NCBI GenBank assembly: GCA_025266875.1
Contig: JALLLT010000087.1
Span: forward strand, 1-64,000
DNA from: Fennellomyces sp. T-0311
Lineage: Eukaryota > Mucoromycota > Mucoromycetes > Mucorales > Lichtheimiaceae
DNA: 64,000 nucleotides
Direction: 5' to 3'
Shown here: positions 1-12,350 of the stretch, one piece after another
How the letters are laid out: each line of letters starts with the position of its first letter
Numbering within the stretch: the first letter of the stretch is position 1
The notes under the pieces: model-generated
The model's database searches: none
Told to the model about the DNA's origin: nothing
What the model saw: the letters and a program-made list of their open reading frames with translations, nothing else
Position numbers and translations under genes: made by a program

Positions 1-35
1 ACTTACTGTTTTCTCGATCCATTCCTCTCACCACA
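1..35 (+). repeat. End of the 5' LTR of chromovirus A
   Basis: The first 35 bases (ACTTACTGTTTTC... to ...CACCACA) match the last bases of the LTR at 4858-5132, allowing a few substitutions, and end in the canonical CA. The rest of this 5' LTR lies left of the window. Confidence 0.8.
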
Positions 36-50
36 TTTTTTCTGTGAATT
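36..50 (+). promoter_or_regulatory. Putative self-priming primer-binding site of chromovirus A
   Basis: Directly after the LTR comes a T-run and then TTCTGTGA (40-47). This is the exact complement of TCACAGAA at 5089-5096 inside the 3' LTR, about 40 bases past its TATA box. No tRNA-type site starting with TGG is present. Tf1/sushi elements prime reverse transcription from the folded 5' end of their own RNA, and this arrangement fits that mechanism. The fold is inferred, not shown. Confidence 0.6.
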
Positions 51-59
51 TTCACTACT

Positions 60-1432
60 ATGTCACCCAATACTCCTACTCCTACCTCCAACACTGTCGA
101 CAAGGGTAAGCAAGTTGTCCCTCCTGTTAGTCAGCAACAAGCTGAATCCTCGCCCGATGTCAATCCTCCTACTTCCGGATTGGGAAACCTCTCGCTGGAT
201 GGTGGCAGCCCTAGCAGAACTCAAGATCAGATGGATGTTGACCATGAAGAAGGTGATAATGATCGTATGTCGGCAAGCACTGCCATCTTCCAGACCGGCG
301 CCATTCATTCCATCCACGCCGATCGCATCCAAGCGGCGCTCGTAGCCCGTCAGGCTCATTTGGACCGGATCGCCAGCCTCGATTTGGCGTATTCACAAGC
401 CGCTGCTATTGACACCACTTCGGCGGAAAGTGCCCAGCTACTGGCCCAACTCGCTTCGGCACAAGCCGCCTATGACACTGCTCGCGCCTCATGGCACAAG
501 TCCCACCCTTCTCGTTTGGAGTTCTTTCGGACGAAGAACTGGCCAAGGCCCAGCAAGTGGAGCTGGAAAAGAAGATCCGCACACCGATTATTGTCCCGAA
601 GGATTTGCCTGCTCTGCAGTTGCCGGGTATGGCAAGATGGTACCCTCGTAAGGTAGTTCATGATTCCGCTGCCGCCTTTCTTCGTGCCTTTGAGAAGGAA
701 CTCGGTGCCTACCACCTCGACCCCGCCAACGAATGGAAGCGCCTTCTGCCAATGTGTTTGAGCGATTCGCAGAACTTGAAGCTCAAAAAGCAGATCACCC
801 AGTGGAAAGCCACCAACAAGCACGCTGTGGTTGACTACAAGACCGTCGCCAGGCTCATTACCGCCAAGTATGACACCCAGCTTGCGCGGTACAAGGAAAT
901 GCAAAAGGTGGTGCGAATGCGACAGGGCGAGTCCGAGCCATTGGATGAGTACATCGCCAAGTTCCAAGACCGGTGCATCCACGCTCGTATGGTGGACGGG
1001 CTAACGCTGGTAATGATTTTTGACGTCGTTGAGCTCCCGATACTATGAGCAGGCCTTGAGAACGGTGGTGCAGCACCATGGCAACTCAATGCCTGAGCAG
1101 GTGGACGAAGTCTGTGAGTTGGTCGCCGCAATGGAGTTGTCGGAAGGGGCCAAAAGGCACCGCGACCACCAAGACCGCCACAAGGACCGCCACCAAGACC
1201 GCCACCAAGACCGCCACAACGATCGCCGCCAAGACCGTGCCAACAAAAGCATAAGGCCAGCAATGGCCATGTCCAACAAGACCGCCACCAACATGCCGCT
1301 AGACCGCCCACGCCTTGCCACCATTGTGGTAAGCCTTGGAAGCATGGTCATAGGTGCGCTGAATATAAGGCGAATCAGGCCGCAGGCCAAGTTGCAGCGC
1401 CGCAACGACCTGTTTTCCGTGCCCGTGCCGCT
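60..1432 (+). pseudogene. Gag of chromovirus A, frameshifted
   Basis: This is the capsid/nucleocapsid gene of a Ty3/gypsy element. It starts at ATG 60, 25 bases past the LTR. The frame must be followed through three shifts: near 520 (frame of 60 to frame of 491), near 1010-1030 (to frame of 1020), and between about 1240 and 1300 (to the frame of pol). The middle part resembles Gag of chromovirus I at 50115-51605 (capsid region with a conserved W..LL pattern). A zinc knuckle lies at about 1315-1356 with the spacing C-x2-C-x7-H-x-C (CHHCGKPWKHGHRC), the CG..W..GH.C variety. Before it, 1160-1240 holds imperfect 12-bp repeats (GACCGCCACCAA) encoding DRHQ-like units. The shifts make this copy non-functional. 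Confidence 0.75.
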
Positions 1433-4400
1433 GTGGCTTCCTCTTCCCGCGCTCCGCCTCCGTCGGAAAGCGACGACAACTACGACTCCGACGATGAAAT
1501 TGTCTCGGACAAATTGCCTTGTAAGTTGCAAGAAAAAATACTGGATGAAATGGATGAAATACTCACTCCAATCACGATAGAAAAGAGGAAACGCCTCGCT
1601 CTCGTCGACACCGGCGCCAACATTTCGGCGATTTCCAGTTCATTTGTGAAAAAGCTACAAATAAAAATACATTTTAGAACTGGAATTATTACTCTTGCTT
1701 CACAAGGAATCATCGCCAATAGAATTGGGGTAACCGATGATCTTACCTTTATTTACAATGGTAAAACATACAAACATAGCTTCGAAGTAATGGATTTACC
1801 TAAGCGTTATACTGTCAGTATCGGAATGAATCTATTGTTCAAAATTGGCATTGGACTTACGGGTTTAGCTACCTCTTGGGTACCCTTGTTACCACTACAA
1901 GAAGAAGTAGTAAATGATGAGGCTTTTCAAGCAAATGACTCACCTGCCGCTAGCCCAGAAATTATGGCTGCCTTTATGGAATCACTCAATCCGTATTTGA
2001 AGGCAAATGCTGATATCCCAGTTACTTCATTCTGTACCATTCCTGAATCGGAAATTCACTTGCCCACGCCACCTGATGTTGTGTGCTACAAAAAGCAATA
2101 TGATCTACCAATCAAAATGCGCCCGATAGCAGAAGAACAAATTCAACAGTGGTACAAAGATGGCGTAATTGAACCGTTACCTGCGAACAGCGATCAACGC
2201 TGGAACTCGCCACTTATCAGTGTTCCGAAAAAAGACTCCATGGGTAACCTGACGAGCTTACGTTTTGTACTTGACGTTAGAGAAGTCAATAGAAATCTTC
2301 CGGATCTGCGGTATCCTCTTCCTCTGGTGAGTACGATATATGATCGTATTGCAGGAAGCAAAGTGATCTCCGTCTGTGATCTGCGTCAAGCATTCACTCG
2401 CTGTAAAGTTGCTGAAGCTGATCGTCATAAACTGTCATTCACCTCACCCATGACCGGCGAAAGATGGTGCTATGTACAAGGATGCTATGGTATAAAGACG
2501 CTTCCGAGTCTATACCAACGAACAGTGGCCATTGCGTTGAAAGGTTTTGAAAGCTTCGCTTGTCACTTCATCGACGATCTTGTCATCTTCAGTAAAGACA
2601 TGGAGGAACACAAACTGCACTGCCAACAAGTTGTCCAACGCTTGACAGAAAGTGGTTTAATCTTAAATCAAGAGAAATCACACTGGGCACAAACTTGCGT
2701 CTATCTTCTAGGCTTCCGTTGCACTGGTTCTAGCATTTCCCTAGATCTCCGAAAAGTAACCAACCTACTAGACATGGAGCCACCGAAGAACGGTAAAGGC
2801 GTCATGCGATTCCTAGGCGTTTGTAATTATTTGAGAGACCATATCCCAAACATGAGTAGACTTACCGCACCTCTTGATGAGCTACGATCCGCTGGCTCCT
2901 TGGAAAAGCTTTGGTTACCTAAGCACCAGAAAGCCTTTGACGATCTCAAATACGCTATTGCTCACGCACCTGCATTACACCCAGTGGATTACACTAAGGA
3001 GTTGTATATGGCAGTCGATGCCTCCAAAGACGGTATTGGTGCTGCTCTGTATCAAAAGGACGAAAATGACAAAAAGAGCATTATTGGGTTCATGGCACGT
3101 TCCCTGACCAAGTCAGAAAAGAATTACAGTGTCACCCGCCGCGAGTTGACCTCACTTGTTTTTGGACTAAAGAAATTCCATAAGTTCATCTGGGGCTGCT
3201 CCAACCTGAAAGTCCAATGCGATCACAAAGCTCTCTCCTATATTCATACACAAAAGGATGTTAATGCACTTACGGCAAATTATTGGGACACCCTTATGAC
3301 CTATGACTTTGAAGTCATCTACTTGCCTGGTATCCAGAATGTCCTGGCCGATAATCTGTCGCGCCTCTTCAATGAAGATCGGACGCTGGAAGGGGGTGAA
3401 GCTCAGCCATACACATTCCTTAACAAAAGAAAAACACCGCGTAAGGAATTAGCTCACCGCGCAGTGAAAATCCAGAACGAAACGATGGAACCCCCAGAAG
3501 AGGAAAGAAAAGACATCCTCGAAAAAGCTCACCTATTTGGCCACTTTGGCGCTGAAGCCATCGTAAAGGCAATCCATAGCAATGGACTACATTGGACATC
3601 AATAAAGGATGACGCTGTGAAGTCGTAAAATCCTGCAAAGAATGTCAGAAATTCAATATTGCGAAGAAAGGGTATCACCCGCTTAAAGCAGTCAGAGCTT
3701 ATTTACCTGGAGACCATTGGTCAATCGACCTTGCTGGACCGCTGACTACATCAAGCAGTGGAAACAATTATCTGTTAGTCATGATCGATATATGCACACG
3801 ATTCGTAGTACTAAGACCCATACCGGACAAACAGTCGCACACAATTGTGAATGAACTCGTCCAAGTATTTATGACCTTCGGATTGCCCACCATACTTACC
3901 TCGGATAATGGCACCGAATTCGTCAATGATCTCATGAAGCGATTCGCAAGAGCCAGCAATATTGAGCATAGGCTCGTGAGTCCATACCACCCCAGAGCAA
4001 ATGGTGCTGCTGAAAGAACCGTACAAACATCAATGCGCGCAATCAAGAAACGTGTAAAAGGTGTCCACAAAAATTGGGATCTATTCGTACCGAGTGTTCA
4101 GTTGTCGATAAACGCGAAAGTATCAAAACGCACTGACACCGCGCCCTTCTCGCTGATGTTCGCCAGGAAGATAAATAACTTTGAGGACTACCGAGATGCC
4201 GAAGTACTACCGCCAATGAGCAGAAAAGACTTGTTGGAAAGGATCGAGCATATGTCCGAAGTCGTTTACCCTGCGATTGCTGAACGAGTCGAAGCGTTAA
4301 CGAACAAGCAAAGAGGAAAGTTTGACAAAAAACACCTGCTTGTTGAATTCCCCGTGGATAGTCACGTCATGAAACGCGTAAGGGATAAAAAGGGTAAACT

Positions 4401-4821
4401 CTTCCCTGATTATGAAGGACCCTACACCGTGGTTCATAAGACCAAAGGTGGTTCATACGTATTAAAAGATGAACAAGGAGAAATCCTCCCCATCAATATA
4501 CCACCATCGCACCTTAAGCTCATCTCACAGGATGAAATTATTCCTGCAGATCAAATCTACGAAGTCGAAAACATCGTGAAGCATAAAATAGACCGAAACG
4601 GTCAGTATCTGTATAAAGTCCGATGGAGAGGCTATAAACCTGAGGACGATACATGGGAGCCATATGAACAATTCACCGACCCTCGTACTATTACCAAGTA
4701 CTGGGAACGGTTAGGAACCAGTCTACCACAAACAAATAATAAGCGTATGCCTGCTGAACGCGCAAAACGCATTAGCCCTCGAAATAATGCTGAAAGTCGG
4801 AAAAAACGCCGACAAGCATAA
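1433..4821 (+). pseudogene. Pol polyprotein of chromovirus A with one frameshift
   Basis: The order is protease, reverse transcriptase, RNase H, integrase, chromodomain. The first frame (1433-3628, 731 codons) holds protease LVDTGA near residue 58, RT palm motif FIDD near residue 379 (FIDD instead of the common YVDD), RNase H AVDAS near residue 527, and an integrase zinc-finger H..H at its end. A one-base shift near 3605-3620 moves the frame; KSCKECQKF then completes the finger, followed by IDLAG, SDNGTE and RANGAAER (the D,D,E triad) in the frame of 3781-4821. The C-terminus is a chromodomain (YEVENIVKHK ... YKVRWRGY ... DTWEP). The element belongs to the Tf1/sushi-type chromoviruses by layout. 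The frameshift and decayed Gag make it dead. Confidence 0.9.
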
Positions 4822-4842
4822 ATACTCAAAATCGGCTTCAAG

Positions 4843-4857
4843 CCTGGAAGGGGGTAA
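4843..4857 (+). promoter_or_regulatory. Polypurine tract of chromovirus A
   Basis: CTGGAAGGGGGTAA lies immediately before the TG that opens the 3' LTR. It primes plus-strand DNA synthesis in LTR elements. Chromovirus G has the equivalent GGGGGGTAA. Confidence 0.75.
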
Positions 4858-5132
4858 TGTGGTATCCAAGGTACTAGCTAGTCGGCACTACCGGGTAAAC
4901 GTATGACGGTACCTGAATAATACATTGACAGCCTTCCGGCTTGACTAGATCTTCCAAGAAGTCTAGAAACATTGCCGTGTCGGCTATATGATATGGCATC
5001 CTCCCGACCACGGCTATTTGATTATGAGTTTTATCTCGAGCAATATAAATAGAGAGAACCGTTAACATAATAAAGATATATTCGATTCTCACAGAACTTA
5101 CTGTTTTGCTGATCAATTTCTCTCTCACCACA
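4858..5132 (+). repeat. 3' LTR of chromovirus A (275 bp)
   Basis: It starts TGTGGTATCC and ends CTCACCACA. A TATA box (CAATATAAATAG) lies at 5041-5052, and the self-priming stretch TCACAGAA at 5089-5096. The last ~35 bases match window positions 1-35. Immediately downstream the sequence is the N-terminus of tnp2 transposase B, so the element sits inside that gene. The left target duplication is outside the window. Confidence 0.85.
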
Positions 5133-6902
5133 CTGACATACAACCTGACACTCCTTTGAGTGATTTGATCCCACAGCCACTGCTCTTCATCTTCATGTTT
5201 CCTGCTCTGTTCCAACTGCACCATCTCTCGGAATGGACGTCGACCCTACTGATTACTTTCGTCATGACGTTAATCCCTCTTATGCATGTCCCAACATTCA
5301 ACTTTCCTGCTACGATATCCACAATTTGTCATTATATTGGATTTCAGAACCTGACAGAGCCTATCGTTATGTACGTTGCTTGCTCAAAATGCCACGCGAT
5401 CTACCTGCCCTCCACAGCACCTGACACTTGTGAGACTGTTTGATTGAACGCCGACGTGAGCACAAACCCATTGTTCAAGATATCTTCCAATCGTCAGACT
5501 CGCGTGCATCGGACGCCATTCAAGCAGTACGCCTATTACCTGGTCAAGTCTGCATTGAAGAAGTTGTTCAAGCGCAACGGTTTCGAGGAAAAGATTGAGG
5601 AATGGAGGCAGCACCTGTTTTTTGGCACCGTGTATTCGGACATCCACTACGGCGCTATGTGGAACAGCATCAAGACCGAAAATACCCAAGAGCCCTTTGT
5701 TGTCTGCGAGCGTTCTTTGCTACTATCCATCAATGCAGATTGGTTTGCACCTTTCGATTCAGGTTATTCTTGTGGCGCCATATATCTTACCGTCAACAAT
5801 CTACTGCGTGCTGAGCGCTATAAGACCGAGAATGTAATTCTTGTTGGTGTCATGCCTGGACCACGCGAGCCTAGCACTTACGAGATCAATAATTATTTAG
5901 AGCCACTGATAACTGATCTACTTACCTTGTACACCAGAATCGATGATATGCCGACTGCTCAGATGCCTCGAGGTACTTGCGTGCACGCTGCTCTGCTCAA
6001 CGTTATTTGTGATATGCCGGCAAGCTGCAAAATCTGCAGTTTTACATCGCATGCAAGTACATGGGCATGCAACAAGTGCTACCACGAGTTTGTGACCGAT
6101 CCTGAGACCAACAAGATGATCTACGCTGGCGTCGACATTCCTGAGGAGACATTGCGATCAAACACAGACAATCGCGAGGCAGCGAGGCTTTGGCAGGCAG
6201 CAGAAACCCAAAGTGCGCGTCAATGCCTTGAGCGCGAAAATGGGACACGTTGGTCGCAGCTCCATCGGCTTCCTTATTTTGACGCTATAAATGCAACTGT
6301 CATCGACCCTATGCATAACCTTTTCCTTGGCACCGCCGAGCGGATGGTTATGATATGGAAATCTGAGGGCTATCTGATGGAATCGGTGCTCACAGAGATG
6401 CAAACCAAAGCAGACCGAATCATCGTGCCTCCCGGAATGCCAACCCTTCAACGCAGGATCCAACGGAAATTCAGCTTCATGACCGCCGATGACTGGAGAG
6501 TTTGGACCTTGGTGTACTCGCCATACGTACTGAAAAGTGTGTTGAGATGCACTTACTATGTGCACTGGTTGCTTTTCGTCGACGCTTGCCGCATGCTGGC
6601 AAAACCCTGGATCACTGATGCCAAAATTGCAGAAGTACATGACAAGATGGTGGAATTTGTGGCAGACTGCGCGAGGTACTATGGTGACGCTGCCGTATCT
6701 CCCAATATGCATCTCCATCTTCACCTACGAGACGTCTTGCAGCTACATGGGCCGATCTATGGATGGTGGGCCTTCTCCTTTGAGAGATACAACGGTTATA
6801 TGAAAGATGTCGACACGAACCAGAAGGATTGCTTTGAGCTTACGCTCATGAAGCGATTTATTGAGAAGACTGGTGCGGTCGATTTTGTCCAGCGTCAAGC
6901 AG
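5133..6902 (+). pseudogene. tnp2-family transposase of element B, 5' half
   Basis: This is a transposase of the CACTA/CMC (tnp2) type. It aligns throughout with the complete transposases D (9306-12350) and E (44205-47338). Preserved parts include a hydrophobic N-region (SDLIPQPLLF), a zinc-ribbon-like CSKCHAIY, NADWFAPFDSGYSCGAIYL, VILVGVMPGPREPS, CNKCYHEF, DPMHNLFLGTAERM and FSFERYNGY. Chromovirus A cuts it near codon 4 of its main exon. An in-frame stop (TGA at about 5441) sits between CETV and NADVSTN. At 6902, after ...QRQA, the gene stops at the left end of element D. The 3' half reappears at 23628-24273 with about 25 codons missing between. Confidence 0.9.
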
Positions 6903-7209
6903 CACTGGGAGTAGCAAAGATAATGCTAAAGAAAGAAAGTAATGCATTATCACGAGCATTATTGATAATGCTTGTGATAATGCGTTATTTTTAAAAGTAC
7001 AGCATTGTTTTAAGGAAAACGCAAACGTATCAATAATGCAGTACTTTCAAATAATGCGTTACTTTAGTGGGGCGCCAATCAGAGGATGTTTATTTTTACT
7101 GAAATCGGCATGTACAGAACCTTAATCTCTGTGTAATGAACCATTTCGTGAAGGTCAGAACAAAAGGTCCCTTGAAAACCTAAAAAGATGAAGATCGTGA
7201 TACACTGAT
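6903..7209 (+). repeat. Left (companion-side) terminus of element D with ATAATGC subterminal repeats
   Basis: The first ~165 bp hold at least six ATAATGC/GCATTAT motifs in both orientations. Inboard, at about 7067-7160, lies a block related to the termini of B (37430-37530) and E (about 41800-41875): a GATTGG-like motif, AGTAAA, TGCCG and ATTAAGGTT next to CATTACAC when read on the minus strand. All 307 bases recur identically at 60502-60808. Clustered subterminal repeats are the usual binding sites for the accessory protein of CACTA elements. Confidence 0.8.
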
Positions 7210-8086
7210 TATCAATATCGGAAAGAGCATCCCGAAGCAGATGGATTGGTATAGGATAGATTATCATTTTGTCAACGTAACAGCAAGAATAGATGGTAGT
7301 GATTATAGGTTAAAATTGAATAGTATTTTATTATCAGAATAGAATTTAGTATAGTATAGTTTCTATATCAATAAATATGGGCACTGCCAGTAATGCAAAG
7401 CAACCGGCGCAGGAAGTATAGATCCTTCCAAAGAAATGGTAAACGAGGTTGACTAGAACCGAAGAAGTTAGAAGAAAACGCATATAGCAGTTTTAAAGTA
7501 AAAAGCTACCTTACGATTCTGAGAGTACTACGAGTGTGGCATCCATGTAGTCAAGTCCTATGAGTTTCGTGGCAATTGGATTTCATGAATTACGTACCTC
7601 TGTAGCTTGAGCCTATGAAAAGAAGTGCCGGTCGTAGTAAAGTGAATGCTATTATGAAGTAAAAGCGTGAGAAGCAATGGGGCAGAATGTAATCTTACTG
7701 AACGGACAGTTTTATGCTTTGGCTTTTAATAAGGTTGTGTTAAAAGAAGAACATATGGTTGTTGAGTAGCGCTGGTGATGTTGCGTTGATGAAAGGATTA
7801 GCGGTTATATAAGACGATGTGAAAAAAAAAACTTACCGTATAGTCGATGTAGCGATGGTAAAGAAAGCGAAAGAGATGAAAATCGAGCTGTGTATTGAAC
7901 GGTGGATTTTTATACTCATGGAAGTAGCGGTCACCATAAACTTTTGTAGTGACTAGCCGCCTTAAAGTACATAAAGTGTAAGAGAACTCGATAGTTCCGG
8001 TTCCTCAGTTCCATTCCATTCTGACTTTTTAACTATCGTAATATTAGCATTTCTATGGAAAGACATGGTACTTACTTGTACGTTAG
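7210..8086. other. Non-coding left arm of element D
   Basis: No ORF here resembles a protein. It must hold the promoter of the companion gene that starts at 8087. Nothing else is recognisable. Confidence 0.5.
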
Positions 8087-9246
8087 ATGTCCAGCAACAA
8101 CAACAACAACAGCTCCGACTTGCACGAGAGCCAGATGCTACGAGCTATGGCTAACATGAGCTCAGAGATTCAGCGCCTTACGGATGAAAACCGGCAGTTG
8201 ACTGCCACGCTGGTGGAACACGGGAGTCGCATCCGTGCGTTGAGCAGAGCTCCAGGCACCCAGCCAGTAGCTGATGAGCCTACGACTGCTGAACCAGCAG
8301 TTGTTGTGTCTGCACCACGCAGATACACCAAAGAAGAGGTTTTGGACATTCGCGTAAGAGAACAATTAAAGGAAACTTAGTTATCGCGTACTTATACAGC
8401 ATGTTAGAATCACGTCCACGCAAGGGTGAAGCAGTTGGCCGCCTGTGTGGAAGAACCGTTGACGTTCAACTTTGATCTGGACTTTCGCCGCGGCGTCAAC
8501 AAGGCGATCAAAGTGGACGTGATCGCATATGTACGAGAGCAGACGGGCGGCCAGGTGGACGATCCCAAATACGTGAAGGATGCGCTGCTCGCGTACTTCA
8601 ACACGTTGAAGCGAGCTTACCGCCTGTCTGCCGCTGGATACGAGGAAATGTTGCAGCGCAACAGACGCAGGGCGCGCGTGGCCATGGTTCGCATCATTTT
8701 CAACCGAGAGTGCAAAATAATATACTAACAACATATATTATGGTGTATAGAAAATTGAGGCACGCGAGGCAGCCTATGCTGACCATAAGATTGCGCTGGA
8801 GTCGGCGTACCCAGATGGGTTGAGCGTTCTTGTCCCGGAGTGCACTTCGGAAGAGGAGAGTGATAAGGAAGGTGATGTGGATATCTTGCGTATCCGTATT
8901 CCTGGTTTCCGCAAGCCCAGCGTAATTATTTTTTAGTTGCATATGCGATTTGGAGTTAATTAAGCTGTTGCATATGTAGGTCACGGAGTACCTGACGAAG
9001 CTGGACGCGATGGTGAAGGCAAAGAGGCAGCGCCATCGCTCCTCTGCTGTGGCCGGAAGCAGCAGCAGCACTGGTGGTGACCAGCAAGTTGTGGCAGCCG
9101 CTGGTGTAACCACAGTTGGTGGTCGTGGAAGAAGTGGCCGAGGCAGCCAGAGCGGCAAGCGGTTCGTCCGAAAGTATGAAGTGGATGACAGTCGCGTTTT
9201 GGACCCGGCTGTGCTTGCCCGTTTGCCCCCTTGGGCTAAAAATTAA
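8087..9246 (+). CDS. Companion protein of tnp2 element D (327 aa, four exons)
   Basis: I do not recognise the family. Exons by alignment with B and E and by splice signals: 8087-8353, 8408-8686, 8751-8921, 8980-9246. The joined frame is open and gives 327 aa. Residues 1-10 are Asn/Ser rich. A probable coiled coil (SSEIQRLTDENRQL) follows, then an Ala/Pro linker. The conserved core is in exon 2 (NFDLDFRRGVN ... YVREQ ... VDDPKYVKDALLAYFN). Exon 3 has REAAYADHK and an acidic stretch. Exon 4 starts basic (KAKRQRHRS) and ends in KRFVRKYEVD ... LPPWAKN. The stop is 59 bp from the stop of the convergent transposase. Coiled coil, basic region and context suggest a DNA-binding accessory factor, as TnpA is in En/Spm; this is inference. 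Confidence 0.85.
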
Positions 9247-9305
9247 AAAAAAGAAACTCTCATCTCTTTTAAACACCAGTTTTTCATGTCAAGCAACTTT
9301 ATTTT

Positions 9306-12300
9306 TCAAAATGTTATTCTTTTTGGCAAAGGGATTACAACCATCGAAGCCGTTGCAGGATCCCCTTGTGTCCCATGCGGAACGACCGCCACCTGGGAAT
9401 GGATTCGGTGAACTGGAATTATGCACGTTTCATCTTCTTCCATGTATTGCCAGTGCCACTCCTCAAGTGTTGCCGGTATGAATCGTTGCTGCTCGCTGGA
9501 ACTGTACCAACGAACGAACGCAAGATAATGGGCAATCGGTCGACGATTGATGACGACGGTGTGCTTGAAAAAGTACATTACGCGCCCAGGGTATGCACGA
9601 CGTAGCCCTCGCCGCAAGTAGATTACTTGGATGTGTGAACCGCGGGACGATGACGCTGCTGCTGATCGGTATGTCTGCCCAAAGATCTCGATCGTTCGAA
9701 ACTTCTCAACTCTTTCGGTAGCATATGCGCGGCCTGCAATATTGCCCCGAGGTGCCAAAACATCTATGCCGTACGTATCACTGTAGTACTGGAGCAAGAG
9801 GGCGTGGTGCTCTTCACTGAGGTTCGCAACAACGCCATTGTTCATCGAGATCGTAAGGGATGGCGGCAATGGCTCAGCTCCAGTGATGTTCGAGGTTAGC
9901 CCGGGGTTCAACGAGTGGTCAAGGAATGCCTCATAGTCAAAAGTGTTGGGACCATGCTGTTGAACTCGACGAGTGGATTGGCCAGCAATACGTAACAGCA
10001 TTTCGAGTTGATCGGCATAGTCTACGAAACGGGCAGCTTGACGTTGGACAAAGTCGGCGGCACCTGTCTTCTCGATGAAGCGCTTCATGAAGGTAACTTC
10101 AAAGCAATCCTTCTGGTTCGTTTCGGCATCTTTCATGAAGCCATTGTACCTTTCAAAACTGAAGGCCCAGTATCCGTAGATCGGTCCATACAGCAGCAAG
10201 ATATCCCGGAGATGGAGATGAAGATGCATATTGAGAGTTACGGCATCGTCGCCATATAGCCTCGCGCAATTGGCTACGAATTCAACCAGCTTGTCGTGTG
10301 CTTCGCTGATTTCGGCAATGGTAATCCGGGTTTTCACTAGCAACCGGCAGGCATCGACGAAAAGGAGCCAATGCAGATAATGGTCGCGCGTCAATACGGT
10401 TTTCAGTACATACGGGGAGTACACCAAGATCCACACTCTCCAGTCATCCGCCGTCATGAATCCGAACTTCCGTTGTATCTTGCGCTGAAGTGTGGGCATT
10501 CCGGGAGGCAGGATGATCCGATCCGCCTTCACCTGCATCTCGTTGAGCACCGATTCTGACAGGAAGCCCTCTGATTTCCATATTACGACCATCCGCTCCG
10601 CGGTACCAAGGAAAAGGTTATGCATGGGATCAATCACACACGCACGTATAGCATCGTAATATGGAAGTTGATGGAGTTGCGACCAGCGCGTCCCGTTCTG
10701 TCGCTCAAGTCGATATCGCGCGGCCTGGGTTGTTGCTGCTGACCATGCTTCAGCCGCCAGGCGATTGTCCTCATTTCTTCGCAATGTGTCGTTGGGGATG
10801 TCAACGCCAGCGTAGATCATCTTGCCAGTTTCGAGATCGGTCACAAACTCACGGTAGCACTTGTTACAAGCACGTGTGCTTGCATGAGATGTAAAGCCGC
10901 AGACTTTACGGCTTGCCGGGATATCGCAGACAACGTTGAAAAGCACAGCACGCACTCGAGCAACTCCAGGTTCTCCAGCAATCTCCATGTTGACTCCGGT
11001 GTACAAGGCGCGAAGATCAGTGACAAGAGGTGCCAAGTAATTGTTCATCTGGTAAGTGCTCGGTTCGCGTGGTCCAGGCATGACGCCAACAAGAATAACG
11101 TTCTCAATCTTGTAGCGCTCGGCACGAGGGAGGTTATTGACAATGAGATATATGGCGCCACAAGAATAACCAGAATCAAAGGGTGCGAACCAGTCAACAC
11201 TCAGTGTGAGCATCAGGGATCGCCTATCACCAACGAAGCTGTCTTGGTTATTTTCAGCCTTGATACTCTCCCACATAGCGCCATCTTGGATGTCTGAATA
11301 GGTGCCGTAAAACGGACGCCGTCTCCATTCCTGGATCTTTTCATCAAAACCGTTGCGTTTGAATAGCTTTTGCAAGCCTGCTCGAACCGGATAGTAAGGA
11401 TACTGCTTGAGTGGGGTCCGGCGCCCTCCGTTTCGGCGGTTGGAGGATAACTTGAATAATGGGTTCGCGCATACGTTGCCATTCAAAGGAGCGGTCTCAC
11501 AAAGGTTTGGTGCGGTGGGCAGCAGATAGATCGCGTGGCACTTCGAACAGGCAACGTACATGACGATCGGTTCTGTCAGTTCGTGGAATCCGATGTATTG
11601 GCGAATTGTCGATATAGTAGCAGGGAAGTTGAAAGCTGAAACGTGCATAAAAGAGACTAACATCATGGCGAAAGTGATCAAGGTAGTCGCAGTGCGTTCA
11701 GAGAGATGATGCAGCTGGAAAAGGACAAGAAACATGAAGATGAAGAACAGAGGCTGTGGGATCAAATCGCGAAGGTGACCAGCTGGAGCGGTAGGTTGTG
11801 GATCGGCATTCATGTCTGTAGCGTTTTTTGTTAACAGTTATATTCTAGTCTTGACACACGTTTTTTCACCCACCTTCATCGTCATTGATCAACGGATCAA
11901 AACTCTCCATTGGTTCCTCGATCGGTGCATCTCCATCTTCTGTAACGGCGTCATCAAATGACTCTTGCGGCAAAAACTCGTGGCTCAATTCAGGCGACAG
12001 CTGCGCAGGTTCCGGTGAGTTATCCAATACGGATCCTATTTTTTCATCAGCAAGCTAACTTCGAATAACATATTTTTGACATACCATCACCATCAATAGA
12101 CATCGGTTCATCGCTGCTTTGGCTCTCGTTTTCCTCTGCATTTGCGGCTGCTTCATCATCTACATATCAACTCGGTCAATATAATATATCGTGCTTTACA
12201 GCATTCGGGCTTACCACTGGATTCCATTAGCCTCGCAGTAATATTACGCTGGTAATGTGCGTTGTACGTTGCTTCCGTTACAGCTATGCCATAAGGATTT

Positions 12301-12350
12301 CGGCGAGTGCAGGCGGCGCAAAAGCATTGGAATAATTCCTGACGGGACAT
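9306..12350 (-). CDS. tnp2-family transposase of element D (960 aa, four exons)
   Basis: It would catalyse excision and integration of element D in the nucleus. Exons on the minus strand: 12350-12215, 12159-12085, 12035-11874, 11815-9306, giving an open frame of 960 codons. Exon 1 encodes an N-terminal zinc motif (CFCAACTRR ... TYNAHYQ), usual for fungal tnp2 transposases. Exons 2-3 are an acidic linker. In exon 4: CSKCHAIY near residue 213, DWFAPFDSGYSCGAIYL near 331, VGVMPGPREPS near 366, CGFTSH ... CNKCYREF near 429, DPMHNLFLGT near 519, NMHLHLHL near 652, SFERYNGF near 676. The D of DWF, the D of DPMHN and the E of FERYNG are candidate catalytic residues (inference). ATG 12350 was chosen because exon 1 has the same 136-nt length as in E. 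Confidence 0.9.
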